Source: Roseateles_B sp041912595 (GTDB lineage: Bacteria; Pseudomonadota; Gammaproteobacteria; Burkholderiales; Burkholderiaceae_C). From it: 64,000 nt of DNA. The stretch spans positions 1-64,000 of the forward strand of contig JAYRMR010000015.1 in assembly GCA_041912595.1 (NCBI GenBank), given 5' to 3'. Below the pieces are notes generated by a model that saw only the letters and a program-made list of their open reading frames with translations, was not told where the DNA came from and made no database searches. Below are positions 41,711 to 49,818 of the stretch, one piece after another. Both the position numbers and the translations under genes were made by a program. Position 1 is the first letter of the stretch. Every line of letters starts with the position of its first letter.

Positions 41711-41871
41711 GCCATCCCTCCCTGCGCGGCGCATCGCGGGTGCCGCGGCGCCACGATGCCCGATCCGGCACTGGCGCGGGATTGCAGATGTATCGGCGCG
41801 TTAACCCCGGGCCGACGTATCCCTAAGCCATGGGATGCCGGGCCGGCCTCGGCGCGGAGGTCCGTCGCTCC

Positions 41872-42351
41872 TCAGCCGCGCCGGGCGGCCTCGATCGCGG
41901 CGACGTCGATCTTGACCATGTTCATCATGGCCAGGAACACCCGCTTCGCCACGGCCGGGTCCGGGTCGCTGATGCCCTCGCTCAGCACGCGCGGCGTGAT
42001 CTGCCAGTGCAGGCCCCAGCGGTCCTGGCACCAGCCGCAGGCGCTGGGCTGGCCGCCATGCTCGAGGATGGCGTTCCAGTAGCGGTCGGTCTCGGCCTGG
42101 TCCTCGGTGGCGACCTGGAAGGAGAAGGCCTGCGTCGGCGGGAAGCCGGGGCCGCCGTTCAGCCCGAGGCAGGGGATGCCCAGGACGCGGAACTGCACGG
42201 TCAGCACGTCGCCGGCCCGGCCGCTGGGGTAGTCGGCGGGGGCGCGGGTGACGGCGGTGACGCCGCTGTCGGGAAAGACGCGGGCGTAGAACTCGGCGGC
42301 CTCGAGGGCATCGCCGTTGAACCACAGGCAAACGGTGTTCTTGTCGGACAT
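41872..42351 (-). CDS. VOC family protein (PhnB-like)
   Basis: This 159-residue protein is of the vicinal oxygen chelate superfamily, PhnB/3-demethylubiquinone methyltransferase-like subgroup. The start CLWFNGDALEAAEFYARVFPDS, the mid-region LGLNGGPGFPPTQAFSFQV and the CGWCQDRWGLHWQI segment are typical. Such proteins are cytosolic dimers of unclear activity. It is encoded on its own, divergent from the GNAT gene. Confidence 0.88.
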   Translation of the reverse strand: MSDKNTVCLWFNGDALEAAEFYARVFPDSGVTAVTRAPADYPSGRAGDVLTVQFRVLGIPCLGLNGGPGFPPTQAFSFQVATEDQAETDRYWNAILEHGGQPSACGWCQDRWGLHWQITPRVLSEGISDPDPAVAKRVFLAMMNMVKIDVAAIEAARRG

Positions 42352-42535
42352 GGGGGCTCCAGGCTGGAAGGGCAGGCGGCTGCGGCGCCGCCGGAATGCG
42401 CACAGGCTAGCCGATGAGCGGCCGGTCTGCGCTGCCGGCCTGTCCCGGCAAGGGGGGATCGCGGCCGGCACCGGGCACGGGATCTGCCCGGCGGCGCGCC
42501 ACAATGCGGGCCCGACCTCCACGCCTGGCCCGCCC

Positions 42536-43036
42536 ATGCCCCGCATCGTCCTGCGCAGCCCGACCCCGGCCGACGCCTCCGCCTTCCTCGCCGCCGTGAC
42601 GGCCAGCCGCCGCCTGCACGGCCGCTGGGTGGCGCCGCCGTCCGATGTCGCGGCCTTCACGAGCTACCTCGAGCGCATGCGCGCGCCCGGGCACCAGGCC
42701 TTTCTCATCGTCCGGGCGGACGACGACAGCCTCGTGGGCGTGGTCAACCTGAGCCACATCGTGATGGGCGCGCTGCGCAGCGCCTATCTGGGCTACTACG
42801 CCTTTGCCCCGAACGCCGGCCAGGGGCTGATGACGCTGGGGCTGAAGGCGGTGTGCCGGGAAGCGTTCCAGGGGCTGAAGCTGCACCGGCTCGAGGCCAA
42901 CATCCAGCCCGGCAATGCCGCCTCGCTGGCCCTGGCGCGCCGCTGCGGCTTCCGGCAGGAGGGCTTCTCGCCCCGCTATCTGAAGATCAACGGCCGCTGG
43001 CGCGACCACGAGCGCTGGGCGCTGCTGGCGGATTGA
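42536..43036 (+). CDS. GNAT family N-acetyltransferase (RimJ/RimL type)
   Basis: This 166-residue acetyltransferase belongs to the RimJ/RimL-like GNAT group. The acetyl-CoA-binding region appears as YYAFAPNAGQGLMTLGLKAV, followed by LHRLEANIQPGNAASLALARRCGFRQEG, the family's closing motif. It is cytosolic and the substrate is probably an N-terminal or small-molecule amine. The ATG at 42536 starts the conserved PRIVLRSPTPADA strand. Confidence 0.9.
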   Translation: MPRIVLRSPTPADASAFLAAVTASRRLHGRWVAPPSDVAAFTSYLERMRAPGHQAFLIVRADDDSLVGVVNLSHIVMGALRSAYLGYYAFAPNAGQGLMTLGLKAVCREAFQGLKLHRLEANIQPGNAASLALARRCGFRQEGFSPRYLKINGRWRDHERWALLAD

Positions 43037-43273
43037 GCGGCGGCGCGGGTGGCGTGGGCCGGGAGACCGGCGGGGCCTCGGCGTCATCAGCCGGGCCGGG
43101 CGCGGGCCCGAGGGCGGTCAGCGCGGGCAGCACGACGGCCTGCACCTGCACGCTGTGCTCGGCGACGGGGCGGCGGTCGACGACCGGGCGCGGGTGGAGG
43201 AACTGGAACATCCGACGCCAGATGGGCCCGGCGCGGCGCCTTTCAAGCCCGGGCCGCCGAGGCCGCGGCGCGC

Positions 43274-44449
43274 TCAGCCCTCGGCCCGGGCCAGCGCCGC
43301 CGGACGCGGATCTTGACGCGAAACCGCCCGCGAATCCGGCCGCTCGGCGCGCTGCCGGTACAGCGTCAGCAAGGCGTCGACGAAGTCCTCGCCCAGCAGC
43401 GCCGCCACCGGCACGGCGTACAGGTTCACGCTGGAGCTGACGCGGTAGTGCGCCTCGATGGACAGCCGCGTGCGGCCGCCGTCCAGGGGCGTTAGCAGGA
43501 AGCGCGTCTCGCCCAGGTCGAAGTAGCGGCCGCCGATGACGACGTGATCATCCATCGTGCCGGCCGGGAAGGAATCCGGCGCGAACTCGTAACGCCAGGC
43601 GATCTCCCGCTGCTCCGTGCGCGCCGTCACGCGGCCGAGAAAGTGCACGCCGCGCTCCCAGCGGGACTCGCGCACCTCGCCGTCCGGCCGCTGGCGGTTG
43701 ATGCCCTCCACCGGGCGAGGCACGCCGATCAGATGGATGAGCGTGTGCGGCATCTCCTCGGGCCGGATGCCCCGCGCGTCGAGGATCTCCTGCCAGACAC
43801 GCGCCGGCGGCGCCTCGACCACCACGGTGTGCCGGATCGACTGCCAGGCATCCGCCTGCGTCATCGGGCCCTCGACCAGCAGGGCGAGCAGGGGCAGCAC
43901 GGCCACGGCGCCGACGAAGCGGCCGCGCAGATTCCACAGCGTCTGCAGCAGCTTCATCAGCAGGCCGCCAAGGCTGGAGAGCCCGAGGAACAGGGGCGCC
44001 ATCATCACGACGCAGATGGCGCCTTCGAGCAGGGTCACCATGCTGCCCAGCAGCATCATGAAGGTGGCGACCCAGGGGCCGAAGCACGCGAAGAGCCAGC
44101 TGCAGCCCTGAGCCCGGCGCGCATGCACCGTGATCATGCCCATGACGACCGGCGTCAGCAGCAGGAAGCCGCCACTCATCACGCCCGCCACCTCGTGGGA
44201 GTAGCCGTGGCTGCGGAGCCAGGGGCCGAACCAGGCGGCCCCCACGCGGATCAGCAGCCCGTAGAGCGCGCCCAGGGCCGGCGCGATCCACAGGAGGCGC
44301 GAATCCGTGCCGGTGGCGGTCAGCGGCGTGGAGGTGGCCTCATCCGCCGTGGCGGCCGCAGGCGGAGCGTCATCGGGCGCAGGGGTGGGCGCCGGGGTGG
44401 GCGCAGGGACAGGCGCTGGAGTAGGGGACGGGGTCAGGTCTTGCGCCAT
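43274..44449 (-). CDS. Membrane protein with C-terminal SRPBCC/polyketide-cyclase domain
   Basis: This 391-residue protein has a Pro/Thr/Ala-rich N-terminal tail (about 1-35) and four or five membrane segments (about 55-200). A soluble START/SRPBCC-like domain (about 210-370) contains SIRHTVVVEAPPARVWQEIL and GGRTRLSIEAHYRVSS. Such helix-grip domains bind lipids or hydrophobic ligands. The start at 44449 was chosen over the frame's first ATG 11 codons earlier. A dispersed 13-mer copy overlaps the N-terminal codons in antisense. Confidence 0.72.
   Translation of the reverse strand: MAQDLTPSPTPAPVPAPTPAPTPAPDDAPPAAATADEATSTPLTATGTDSRLLWIAPALGALYGLLIRVGAAWFGPWLRSHGYSHEVAGVMSGGFLLLTPVVMGMITVHARRAQGCSWLFACFGPWVATFMMLLGSMVTLLEGAICVVMMAPLFLGLSSLGGLLMKLLQTLWNLRGRFVGAVAVLPLLALLVEGPMTQADAWQSIRHTVVVEAPPARVWQEILDARGIRPEEMPHTLIHLIGVPRPVEGINRQRPDGEVRESRWERGVHFLGRVTARTEQREIAWRYEFAPDSFPAGTMDDHVVIGGRYFDLGETRFLLTPLDGGRTRLSIEAHYRVSSSVNLYAVPVAALLGEDFVDALLTLYRQRAERPDSRAVSRQDPRPAALARAEG
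44431..44443 (+). repeat. Dispersed 13-mer GGGTCAGGTCTTG, copy 6
   Basis: Exact copy, antisense to the first codons of the SRPBCC membrane protein gene (codons for Gln-Asp-Leu-Thr). Here the Gly-Gln-Val-Leu reading does not apply. Confidence 0.7.
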
Positions 44450-44516
44450 GGCGGGGCTCCTCGTGGGCCGCGATTCTGCCAAAGCAGGCGCGCGGCTGGC
44501 CAGGGCCCGCCGGCGC

Positions 44517-44921
44517 TCAGGCCTGGGCTCGCCCCTTGGAGGCGTTGTGCGCCGCCGCGGCCCGGATCAGCGCCTGCAGGGCCGGCCCGTCGATCGTGGC
44601 GCCTTCGGGGAAGTCGATGGCGCGCCGCACGCGGCCCTCGAGGCTGCTGTTGAAGAGCCCGGTGGGGTCGGGCAGCGAGGCGCCGTGCGGGAAGGTGAGC
44701 TTCACGTGGCGCTGGTAGGTCTCACCGGTGCACAGGAGGCCGGCGTGCGTCCAGCACGGGCCGCTCCATTTCCAGTCCTCCTCGATGCCGGGTTGGGCGT
44801 CGAGGATCAGGGCCCGCAGCTCGGCCAGCATCGCCCCCCGCCAGTCGCCGAGGGTGGCGATGCGTTCGTCGATGAGGGCGGACGGGGGCGGGCCGGCGGG
44901 GGTGGGCTTGCGGCTGGGCAT
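44517..44921 (-). CDS. DUF1801 domain protein
   Basis: This 134-residue cytosolic protein matches the DUF1801/YdhG-like group. Visible are EEDWKWSGPCWTHAGLLCTGETYQRHVKLTFPHGASLPDP and the C-terminal ALQALIRAAAAHNASKGRAQA helix. It follows the second VOC gene by 19 bp and likely belongs to one operon with it and the AraC regulator. Function unknown. Confidence 0.83.
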   Translation of the reverse strand: MPSRKPTPAGPPPSALIDERIATLGDWRGAMLAELRALILDAQPGIEEDWKWSGPCWTHAGLLCTGETYQRHVKLTFPHGASLPDPTGLFNSSLEGRVRRAIDFPEGATIDGPALQALIRAAAAHNASKGRAQA

Positions 44922-44940
44922 GTGGGTCTCTCCTGGGGGG

Positions 44941-45348
44941 TCAGGCGCGGATCTGGATCAGCTTCCAGCCATTGCCGGATGGGTCGCGGAAGCCGGCGTC
45001 CACGCTGCCGAAGCGCTCCACCGGGTCCTGGGTGATTTCCACGCCGGCGGCGCGGAAGGCGGCACAGCTGGCGCGGCAGTCCTTCACCCGCATCACCAGG
45101 GGCGGCATGGCGCCCTTGGCGACCAGCGCCTGCAGCGCCTCCGCCGTGGCCACATCCTGCATGGGCGGGCCGGGCTTGAAGAGGCCCAGCTGAACCTCCG
45201 GCTGCTCGGGGTGCTGGACCGTCAGCCAGCGGAAGCTGCCGTTGCGCACGTCGGTGTTCACCTGGAAGCCCAGCCGTTCCACGTAGAAGGCCAGGGCCTC
45301 GTCCTGGTCGTGCACGTAGAGGCCCATCACGTCGATTCCTGCATTCAT
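44941..45348 (-). CDS. VOC family protein (glyoxalase/bleomycin resistance fold)
   Basis: This 135-residue vicinal oxygen chelate protein has paired beta-alpha-beta-beta-beta modules: VMGLYVHDQDEALAFYVERLGFQVNTDV, VMRVKDCRASCAAFRAAGVEI and the closing AGFRDPSGNGWKLIQI. The metal-site acid near the end is present. Its ATG overlaps the stop of the AraC-type regulator (ATGA), so it is probably controlled by or works with that regulator. Confidence 0.9.
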   Translation of the reverse strand: MNAGIDVMGLYVHDQDEALAFYVERLGFQVNTDVRNGSFRWLTVQHPEQPEVQLGLFKPGPPMQDVATAEALQALVAKGAMPPLVMRVKDCRASCAAFRAAGVEITQDPVERFGSVDAGFRDPSGNGWKLIQIRA

Positions 45349-45890
45349 GTCAGCTCCTTGTCGCTGTCCGTGTTGAAGGCCTCGTTTGTAGCGGCTGCGG
45401 CCTGGCGGCGCTTCTCCGAAACTGCGCTGCGCAGATCGGGGCGATGCGCGGCCATCAGATGGCACAGCGGCATGCCGGCCAGGGCCTGGACGGGCGTCTC
45501 GCGGCGCAGCTGCTCGCGCACGGCGGCCGGGTGGCTGCCGGTGATGTCGCGGAAGGTGCGGCCGAAGGTGCCGAGGCTGTCCCAGCCCGTCTGCAGGGCG
45601 ATTTCGGTGACGCTCTGGTCCGTGTCGCGCAGCAAGGCGCAGGCCCGCTCGATGCGGCGGCTCAGCAGGTAGCGGTGCGGCGGCAGCCCGAAGGCCGCCT
45701 TGAAGGCCCGGGCGAAATAGGCTTCGGTCAGCCCGCACAGATCGGCCAGGCGCTGCACGGGCCAGGCCTCGTCGGAGGCGGCGTCCATGCGGTCCTTGGC
45801 GCGCAGCAGGCGGCGCAGGAGGGCCGGGCTGGGGGCGGGAGAGGCGGCGGGAGAGGCGGCGGGCTTGGGGGCCGGGCGGGCAGCGGACAT
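45345..45890 (-). CDS. AraC family transcriptional regulator
   Basis: This 181-residue regulator is essentially the AraC DNA-binding domain with a short Pro/Ala-rich N-terminus and no sensor domain. The two helix-turn-helix units are seen in VQRLADLCGLTEAYFARAFKAAFGLPPHRYL and VTEIALQTGWDSLGTFGRTFRDITGSHP. It overlaps the VOC gene by 4 bp, suggesting that the VOC protein or its ligand supplies the signal. The start at 45890 was chosen because the extended frame upstream is Arg/Gly-rich with no homology. Confidence 0.88.
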   Translation of the reverse strand: MSAARPAPKPAASPAASPAPSPALLRRLLRAKDRMDAASDEAWPVQRLADLCGLTEAYFARAFKAAFGLPPHRYLLSRRIERACALLRDTDQSVTEIALQTGWDSLGTFGRTFRDITGSHPAAVREQLRRETPVQALAGMPLCHLMAAHRPDLRSAVSEKRRQAAAATNEAFNTDSDKELT

Positions 45891-45972
45891 GCCAGGGAAG
45901 GGGCGCGTCCGCCCGGAGGTTCCGATGGCGCCGATGATAGGGCGCCGGCCCAGCCCCCGACGGTGCAGGGGC

Positions 45973-47148
45973 TCAGCGCCCGGACGGGCCACCCCAGCGC
46001 GCCAGCAGGCGCTCGCGGCGCGAGGGCTGCAGATTCGCCTGCCGCACATCGCCGCCGTAGTGCGCCACCACGCGGGGGTCCATCACGTGGAACCACAGCG
46101 GCGGCACATAGGCCAGCAGCAGCATGCCCGCATAGCCCGAGGGCAGCTGCGGGCTTTCGTCGAAGTGGCGCAGCACCTGGTAGCGGCGGCCGGGGTGGGC
46201 GTGGTGGTCGCTGTGCCGCTGCAGCTGGTAGAGGAAGACGTTGGAGACGCGGTGGTCCGAGTTCCACGAGTGCGTGGGATCGCAGGGCGTGAGCCGGCCC
46301 TGGGCGTCGCGCGGGCGCAGGAGGCCGTAGTGCTCGATGTAGTTGACGACCTCCAGCAGGCTGATGCCGTAGGCGGCCTGCGCGGCGAGGAAGAGGAGCA
46401 CCGGCCCGCCCAGCCACAGCGCCAGCGCGCCGTACAGCAGCGCCGTCATGCCCCAGGCCTGCAGGCATTCGTTGCGCCAATGCCAGGCGGGGCGCCCCCG
46501 GCGGGCCAGGCGCTCGGCCTCGAGCCGCCAGGCGGAGCACAGGCTGCCCCACACGGTGCGCGGCAGGAAGGCCCAGTAACTCTCGCCCATGCGGCTGCTG
46601 GCCGGGTCTTCCGGCGTGGCGACGCGCAGGTGGTGGCCGCGGTTGTGCTCGACGTAGAAGTGGCCGTAGGCGACGGGCGCCAGCACGATGCGCGAGAGCC
46701 AGCGCTCCCAGCGCGGCCGCTTGTGGCCCAGCTCATGGGCGGTGTTGATGCCCACGCCGTTGATGCCGCCCACGCTCAGCACCAGGCCGATCCAGCCCCA
46801 GACGCTCAGCGGCTGGGTGGCCGCGACCCAGGCACCGGCCACCGTCAGGGCGTATTGGAAGGGCACGAAGAGCACCAGCAGCGCGCGGTACCAGGGGTCG
46901 GCCTCCAGGGCCTGGCGCTGGTCCTCGGGCGGGTTGCTGCGGTCCTGGCCGAGCAGGGTGTCGAGCAGCGGGATGCCCAGGTAGACGACGAGGGTGCTGG
47001 TCCAGAGCCACAGCTCCGCACCCGTGTGCAGGTAGCGCAGCACATTGAGGCTGACCAGGACCGGGAAGGCGGGCGACATCAGCCACCACCAGCGCTTGGG
47101 GTCGCGCCAGCGGGTGGCCGGAGGCAGAGGGGAGCTGACGGTGCTCAT
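45973..47148 (-). CDS. AlkB-like alkane 1-monooxygenase
   Basis: This 391-residue integral membrane diiron hydroxylase of the AlkB/fatty-acid desaturase superfamily has the expected His boxes: HELGHK, EHNRGHH, NYIEHYG and LQRHSDHHAHP. About six membrane helices surround them. AlkB oxidises the terminal carbon of n-alkanes or similar chains with a rubredoxin as electron donor. No rubredoxin gene is nearby. The start at 47148 avoids seven extra residues from a more upstream ATG. The AlkB assignment rests on the HELGHK/NYIEHYG pair, which is more AlkB-like than desaturase-like. Confidence 0.88.
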   Translation of the reverse strand: MSTVSSPLPPATRWRDPKRWWWLMSPAFPVLVSLNVLRYLHTGAELWLWTSTLVVYLGIPLLDTLLGQDRSNPPEDQRQALEADPWYRALLVLFVPFQYALTVAGAWVAATQPLSVWGWIGLVLSVGGINGVGINTAHELGHKRPRWERWLSRIVLAPVAYGHFYVEHNRGHHLRVATPEDPASSRMGESYWAFLPRTVWGSLCSAWRLEAERLARRGRPAWHWRNECLQAWGMTALLYGALALWLGGPVLLFLAAQAAYGISLLEVVNYIEHYGLLRPRDAQGRLTPCDPTHSWNSDHRVSNVFLYQLQRHSDHHAHPGRRYQVLRHFDESPQLPSGYAGMLLLAYVPPLWFHVMDPRVVAHYGGDVRQANLQPSRRERLLARWGGPSGR

Positions 47149-47248
47149 GGGCCCTTTCCGCCGCGCCATCGGGCCGCGGCGGGGCCATGCTGCCCCCCGG
47201 GGCCGCGGGCGTCAATCCCACGGATCCGGCCGCCGCCGGGGTGTCAGC

Positions 47249-48163
47249 TCACCACTTCATCTCGCCCTTGTTGACCTTGGCGCCGATGTCCAGGGCGATG
47301 CCCAGGCCCGCCTGCGGGTAGGCGCTCTTCATCGTGCCGATCAGCGCGGTGGCATCGGCGGCACGGGGCAGCTCCTGCTCGAAGCGCAGCAGGTAGTCGC
47401 GGGTGCCGGCGAGGGCGCTGGCATCCTGCGGCGTGCCCGGCAGCATGTGGCCCGGGACCACGACGGCGGGCTTCAGCGCGGCCATGGTGTCGAGCTTGGC
47501 GACCCAGGCGGCGCGCTCGGCGGGGGTCTGGGTGTCCGCCGTCCAGACGTGCAGCTGGCCGAAGACATTCACGCCGCCGACGATGGCCCGGATCGACGGG
47601 ATCCACACATAGCTGCGGTGCGGCAGGCTGTCGTCCAGGCCGCGGACTTCGAGCGTGCGGCCTTCGAGCTCCAGCGTCGTGCCCCCGAGCAGCTCCGGCA
47701 GCACCGGCTGGCGCGGGGCATTGGCGCCCAGGCGCGGCCCCCAGACCTGCAGCTTGGTGGGCAGCAGCGCCTGGATCTTCTTCAGCGTCGGCGCGGCGGC
47801 CACGATGCGGGCCTGCGGGAATTCCTGGCGCAGGACTTCGAGGCCGAAGTAGTAGTCCGGGTCGGCCGCGCTGACGTAGATGGTGCGCAGCGTGCGGCCG
47901 CTGTCGAGCACGGCGGCGGCCACGCGCAGGGCGTCGGCGCGGGTGAAGCCGGCGTCCAGCAGGATGGCGTCCCGGGCGCCCTTCACGAGCACCGAGTTGA
48001 CGTGGAAGCTGCCGGCGCCATGGTTGATGACCTGCAGTTCCAGGGGCGCCGGGGCGGCGCTGGCGGGGGCCTCGGCAGCGAAAGCGGGGGTGGCGAGGCT
48101 CAGGGCCAGCAGCAGCGGCTGGAGCAGGCCTTGCACGGTGCGGGGGAGGGCGGCGGTGTTCAT
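47249..48163 (-). CDS. Exported MBL-fold protein lacking the HxHxDH motif
   Basis: This 304-residue exported protein has a signal peptide (about 1-29, ending AFAAE) and the metallo-beta-lactamase fold in outline. NSVLVKGARDAILLDAGF is the first strand pair and VVVPGHMLPG the late His loop. The central metal motif, normally HxHxDH, reads SAADPDYYFG, so at least three ligand positions are lost. It may be a non-catalytic relative or use a different metal arrangement. It is divergent from the LysR regulator, which probably controls it through the shared 119-bp AT-rich gap. Confidence 0.8.
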   Translation of the reverse strand: MNTAALPRTVQGLLQPLLLALSLATPAFAAEAPASAAPAPLELQVINHGAGSFHVNSVLVKGARDAILLDAGFTRADALRVAAAVLDSGRTLRTIYVSAADPDYYFGLEVLRQEFPQARIVAAAPTLKKIQALLPTKLQVWGPRLGANAPRQPVLPELLGGTTLELEGRTLEVRGLDDSLPHRSYVWIPSIRAIVGGVNVFGQLHVWTADTQTPAERAAWVAKLDTMAALKPAVVVPGHMLPGTPQDASALAGTRDYLLRFEQELPRAADATALIGTMKSAYPQAGLGIALDIGAKVNKGEMKW

Positions 48164-48225
48164 CGGGGGCCTTTCGGGGCGGGTGTTGCGATGAACAGGA
48201 CTTTATTTTTTGCGAATCATTTGAT

Positions 48226-48249
48226 AAACAGCGCTTCAATTGACTGTTT
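48226..48249. promoter_or_regulatory. Likely LysR operator in the MBL/LysR divergent gap
   Basis: The inverted arms AAACAG (48226-48231) and CTGTTT (48244-48249) are separated by 12 bp inside an AT-rich divergent promoter region, the usual place for a LysR-type site. Confidence 0.4.
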
Positions 48250-48282
48250 GTTGCATGAATCGAGCAAATTGAGGGGCCGACG

Positions 48283-49224
48283 ATGGATCGACTGACCGCC
48301 CTGCAGGTCTTCGTGGAAACCGCCGAGCGGGGCAGTCTGACGGCCGCCGCCGCCGCGCTGGACATGTCCCGCGCCATGGCCAGCCGCCATCTGGAGGCGG
48401 CCGAGCAATGGCTGGGCGCGCGGCTCCTGCAGCGCAGCACGCGGCGCCTGAGCCTCACCGAGGCCGGCCAGGAAGCGCTGGCGCGGTGCCGGCAGCTCGT
48501 CGATCTGGCCCAGGAGGCGTGGGAGGTGGCCGGCCAGCACACGCTGCAGGTGCGGGGGCGGCTGCGCCTGACGGCGTCCACGTCCTTCGCGCAGCAGCAC
48601 CTGGCGGGTGCGGTGGCGGACTTCGTGCTCGCCCACCCGCAGGCGCAGATCGAGCTGCTGGCCCAGGAGCATGCGGTGAATCTGGTGGAGGAGCGCGTGG
48701 ACCTGGCGGTGCGCATCAGCAACGAGCTGGACCCGGCGCTGGTGGCGCGGCGGCTGAGCGTGTGCCGCTCCGTGCTTTGCGCGTCGCCGGCCTATCTGCA
48801 GCGGCAGGGCGAGCCCGCGGATGCCGCGGACCTGGCGCGGCATGACGGCCTCGTCCACAGCCGCTTCGGGCGGGATGCCTGGCGGCTGAGCCGGCTGGGC
48901 GGGGCCGGCGCGGCGCCGGAGGTGACCGAGGCCCGCCCCCAGGTGCGCCTGCAGGCCAACGAGACGGTGGTGCTGATGCAGGCGGCGCTGGCCGGCGCGG
49001 GCATCGCGCAGCTGCCGACCTACCTGGCCGGGCCGGCCCTGCGCGAGGGGCGGCTGCGCCGCGTGCTGCCCGGCTGGGAGCCGCAGCGCCTGGGCATCCA
49101 TGCGGTCTACACGAGCCGGCGCTACCAGCCGCTCATCCTGCGCAGCTTTCTCGACTTCCTCGCCGCGCGCTTCGACCCGCAGCAGCCTTATTGGGACGCG
49201 GAGGCCGAGGCCGGCAGCGTGTAG
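48283..49224 (+). CDS. LysR family transcriptional regulator
   Basis: This 313-residue regulator has the N-terminal winged helix-turn-helix MDRLTALQVFVETAERGSLTAAAAALDMSRAMASRHLEAAE of the LysR type and a C-terminal PBP-like effector domain (about 90-300). It resembles the CrgA/DsdC-like subgroup that begins MDRL-ALQVFV. It is divergent from the MBL-fold gene and probably regulates it. Its last 37 bp overlap the convergent DUF3224-like gene. Confidence 0.93.
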   Translation: MDRLTALQVFVETAERGSLTAAAAALDMSRAMASRHLEAAEQWLGARLLQRSTRRLSLTEAGQEALARCRQLVDLAQEAWEVAGQHTLQVRGRLRLTASTSFAQQHLAGAVADFVLAHPQAQIELLAQEHAVNLVEERVDLAVRISNELDPALVARRLSVCRSVLCASPAYLQRQGEPADAADLARHDGLVHSRFGRDAWRLSRLGGAGAAPEVTEARPQVRLQANETVVLMQAALAGAGIAQLPTYLAGPALREGRLRRVLPGWEPQRLGIHAVYTSRRYQPLILRSFLDFLAARFDPQQPYWDAEAEAGSV

Positions 49225-49736
49225 ACAAGCTCGTAATGGTGCGTGCCCGCCTCGATGCGCAGCTTCAGCTCGCCCGTGATGCCCTGCAGCGCGCCCGTGC
49301 CCGAGCCGGGGACGATCACGATGCGCAGGTTCTGCCCGCCCGCATGCATGACGCCCAGGTGGGCCAGCGCGAAGCCGCCGGCGCGACCCTGCAGCGTGCC
49401 GCTGAAGGACTCGAGCGCCACATAGGCCGCCTCGCCCAGCTGCGGCTGGCCGGCGGCCAGCATGTCGCCCAGCGAGCTGCCCTGCAGACCGCCCTCGAAC
49501 TGCTTTTCCAGCGCCCGCCGGGCCTGGGCCGGACCGCCTTCGGGGCTGCTCATCGCCTGAGGCGCCTGGATCTTGACCTTGAAAGTGCCCACGGCGTGCA
49601 GCGGCGTGGCCGGCGCGGGGATGTCGGCGGGGGCAGGTGTCGGGCTGTGTGCCATGGCGAGGGGGCTCCAGAACAGGGCGGCGACGACGGCGACCAGGCC
49701 GCAGTGGCGCACGGACATGAAAAAGGGGGCAGTCAT
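49188..49736 (-). CDS. Exported DUF3224 domain protein
   Basis: This 182-residue protein has a signal peptide (about 1-30, ending LAMAH), a short Pro-rich linker and a beta-barrel-like domain. AHLGVMHAGGQNLRIVIVPGSGTGALQGITGELKLRI fits DUF3224. A second ATG at 49718 (MSVRHCG) is an alternative start. Its 3' end overlaps the LysR gene by 37 bp on the other strand. Function unknown. Confidence 0.8.
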   Translation of the reverse strand: MTAPFFMSVRHCGLVAVVAALFWSPLAMAHSPTPAPADIPAPATPLHAVGTFKVKIQAPQAMSSPEGGPAQARRALEKQFEGGLQGSSLGDMLAAGQPQLGEAAYVALESFSGTLQGRAGGFALAHLGVMHAGGQNLRIVIVPGSGTGALQGITGELKLRIEAGTHHYELVYTLPASASASQ

Positions 49737-49818
49737 GCCCCCGATCTTCGCAGGCCGCCGCGAGCCTGCGCGTCTGGCGGAATCCGGCCCGTGCGAGGGT
49801 CGGATCCGTGCCGTCGGC

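Noticed and set aside
42987..43211. 74-codon lower-strand frame after the GNAT gene
   Set aside because: The start reads like a protein, but there is no ribosome-binding site, it overlaps the GNAT end and the second half is Pro/Ala-rich. Not enough to call a gene.
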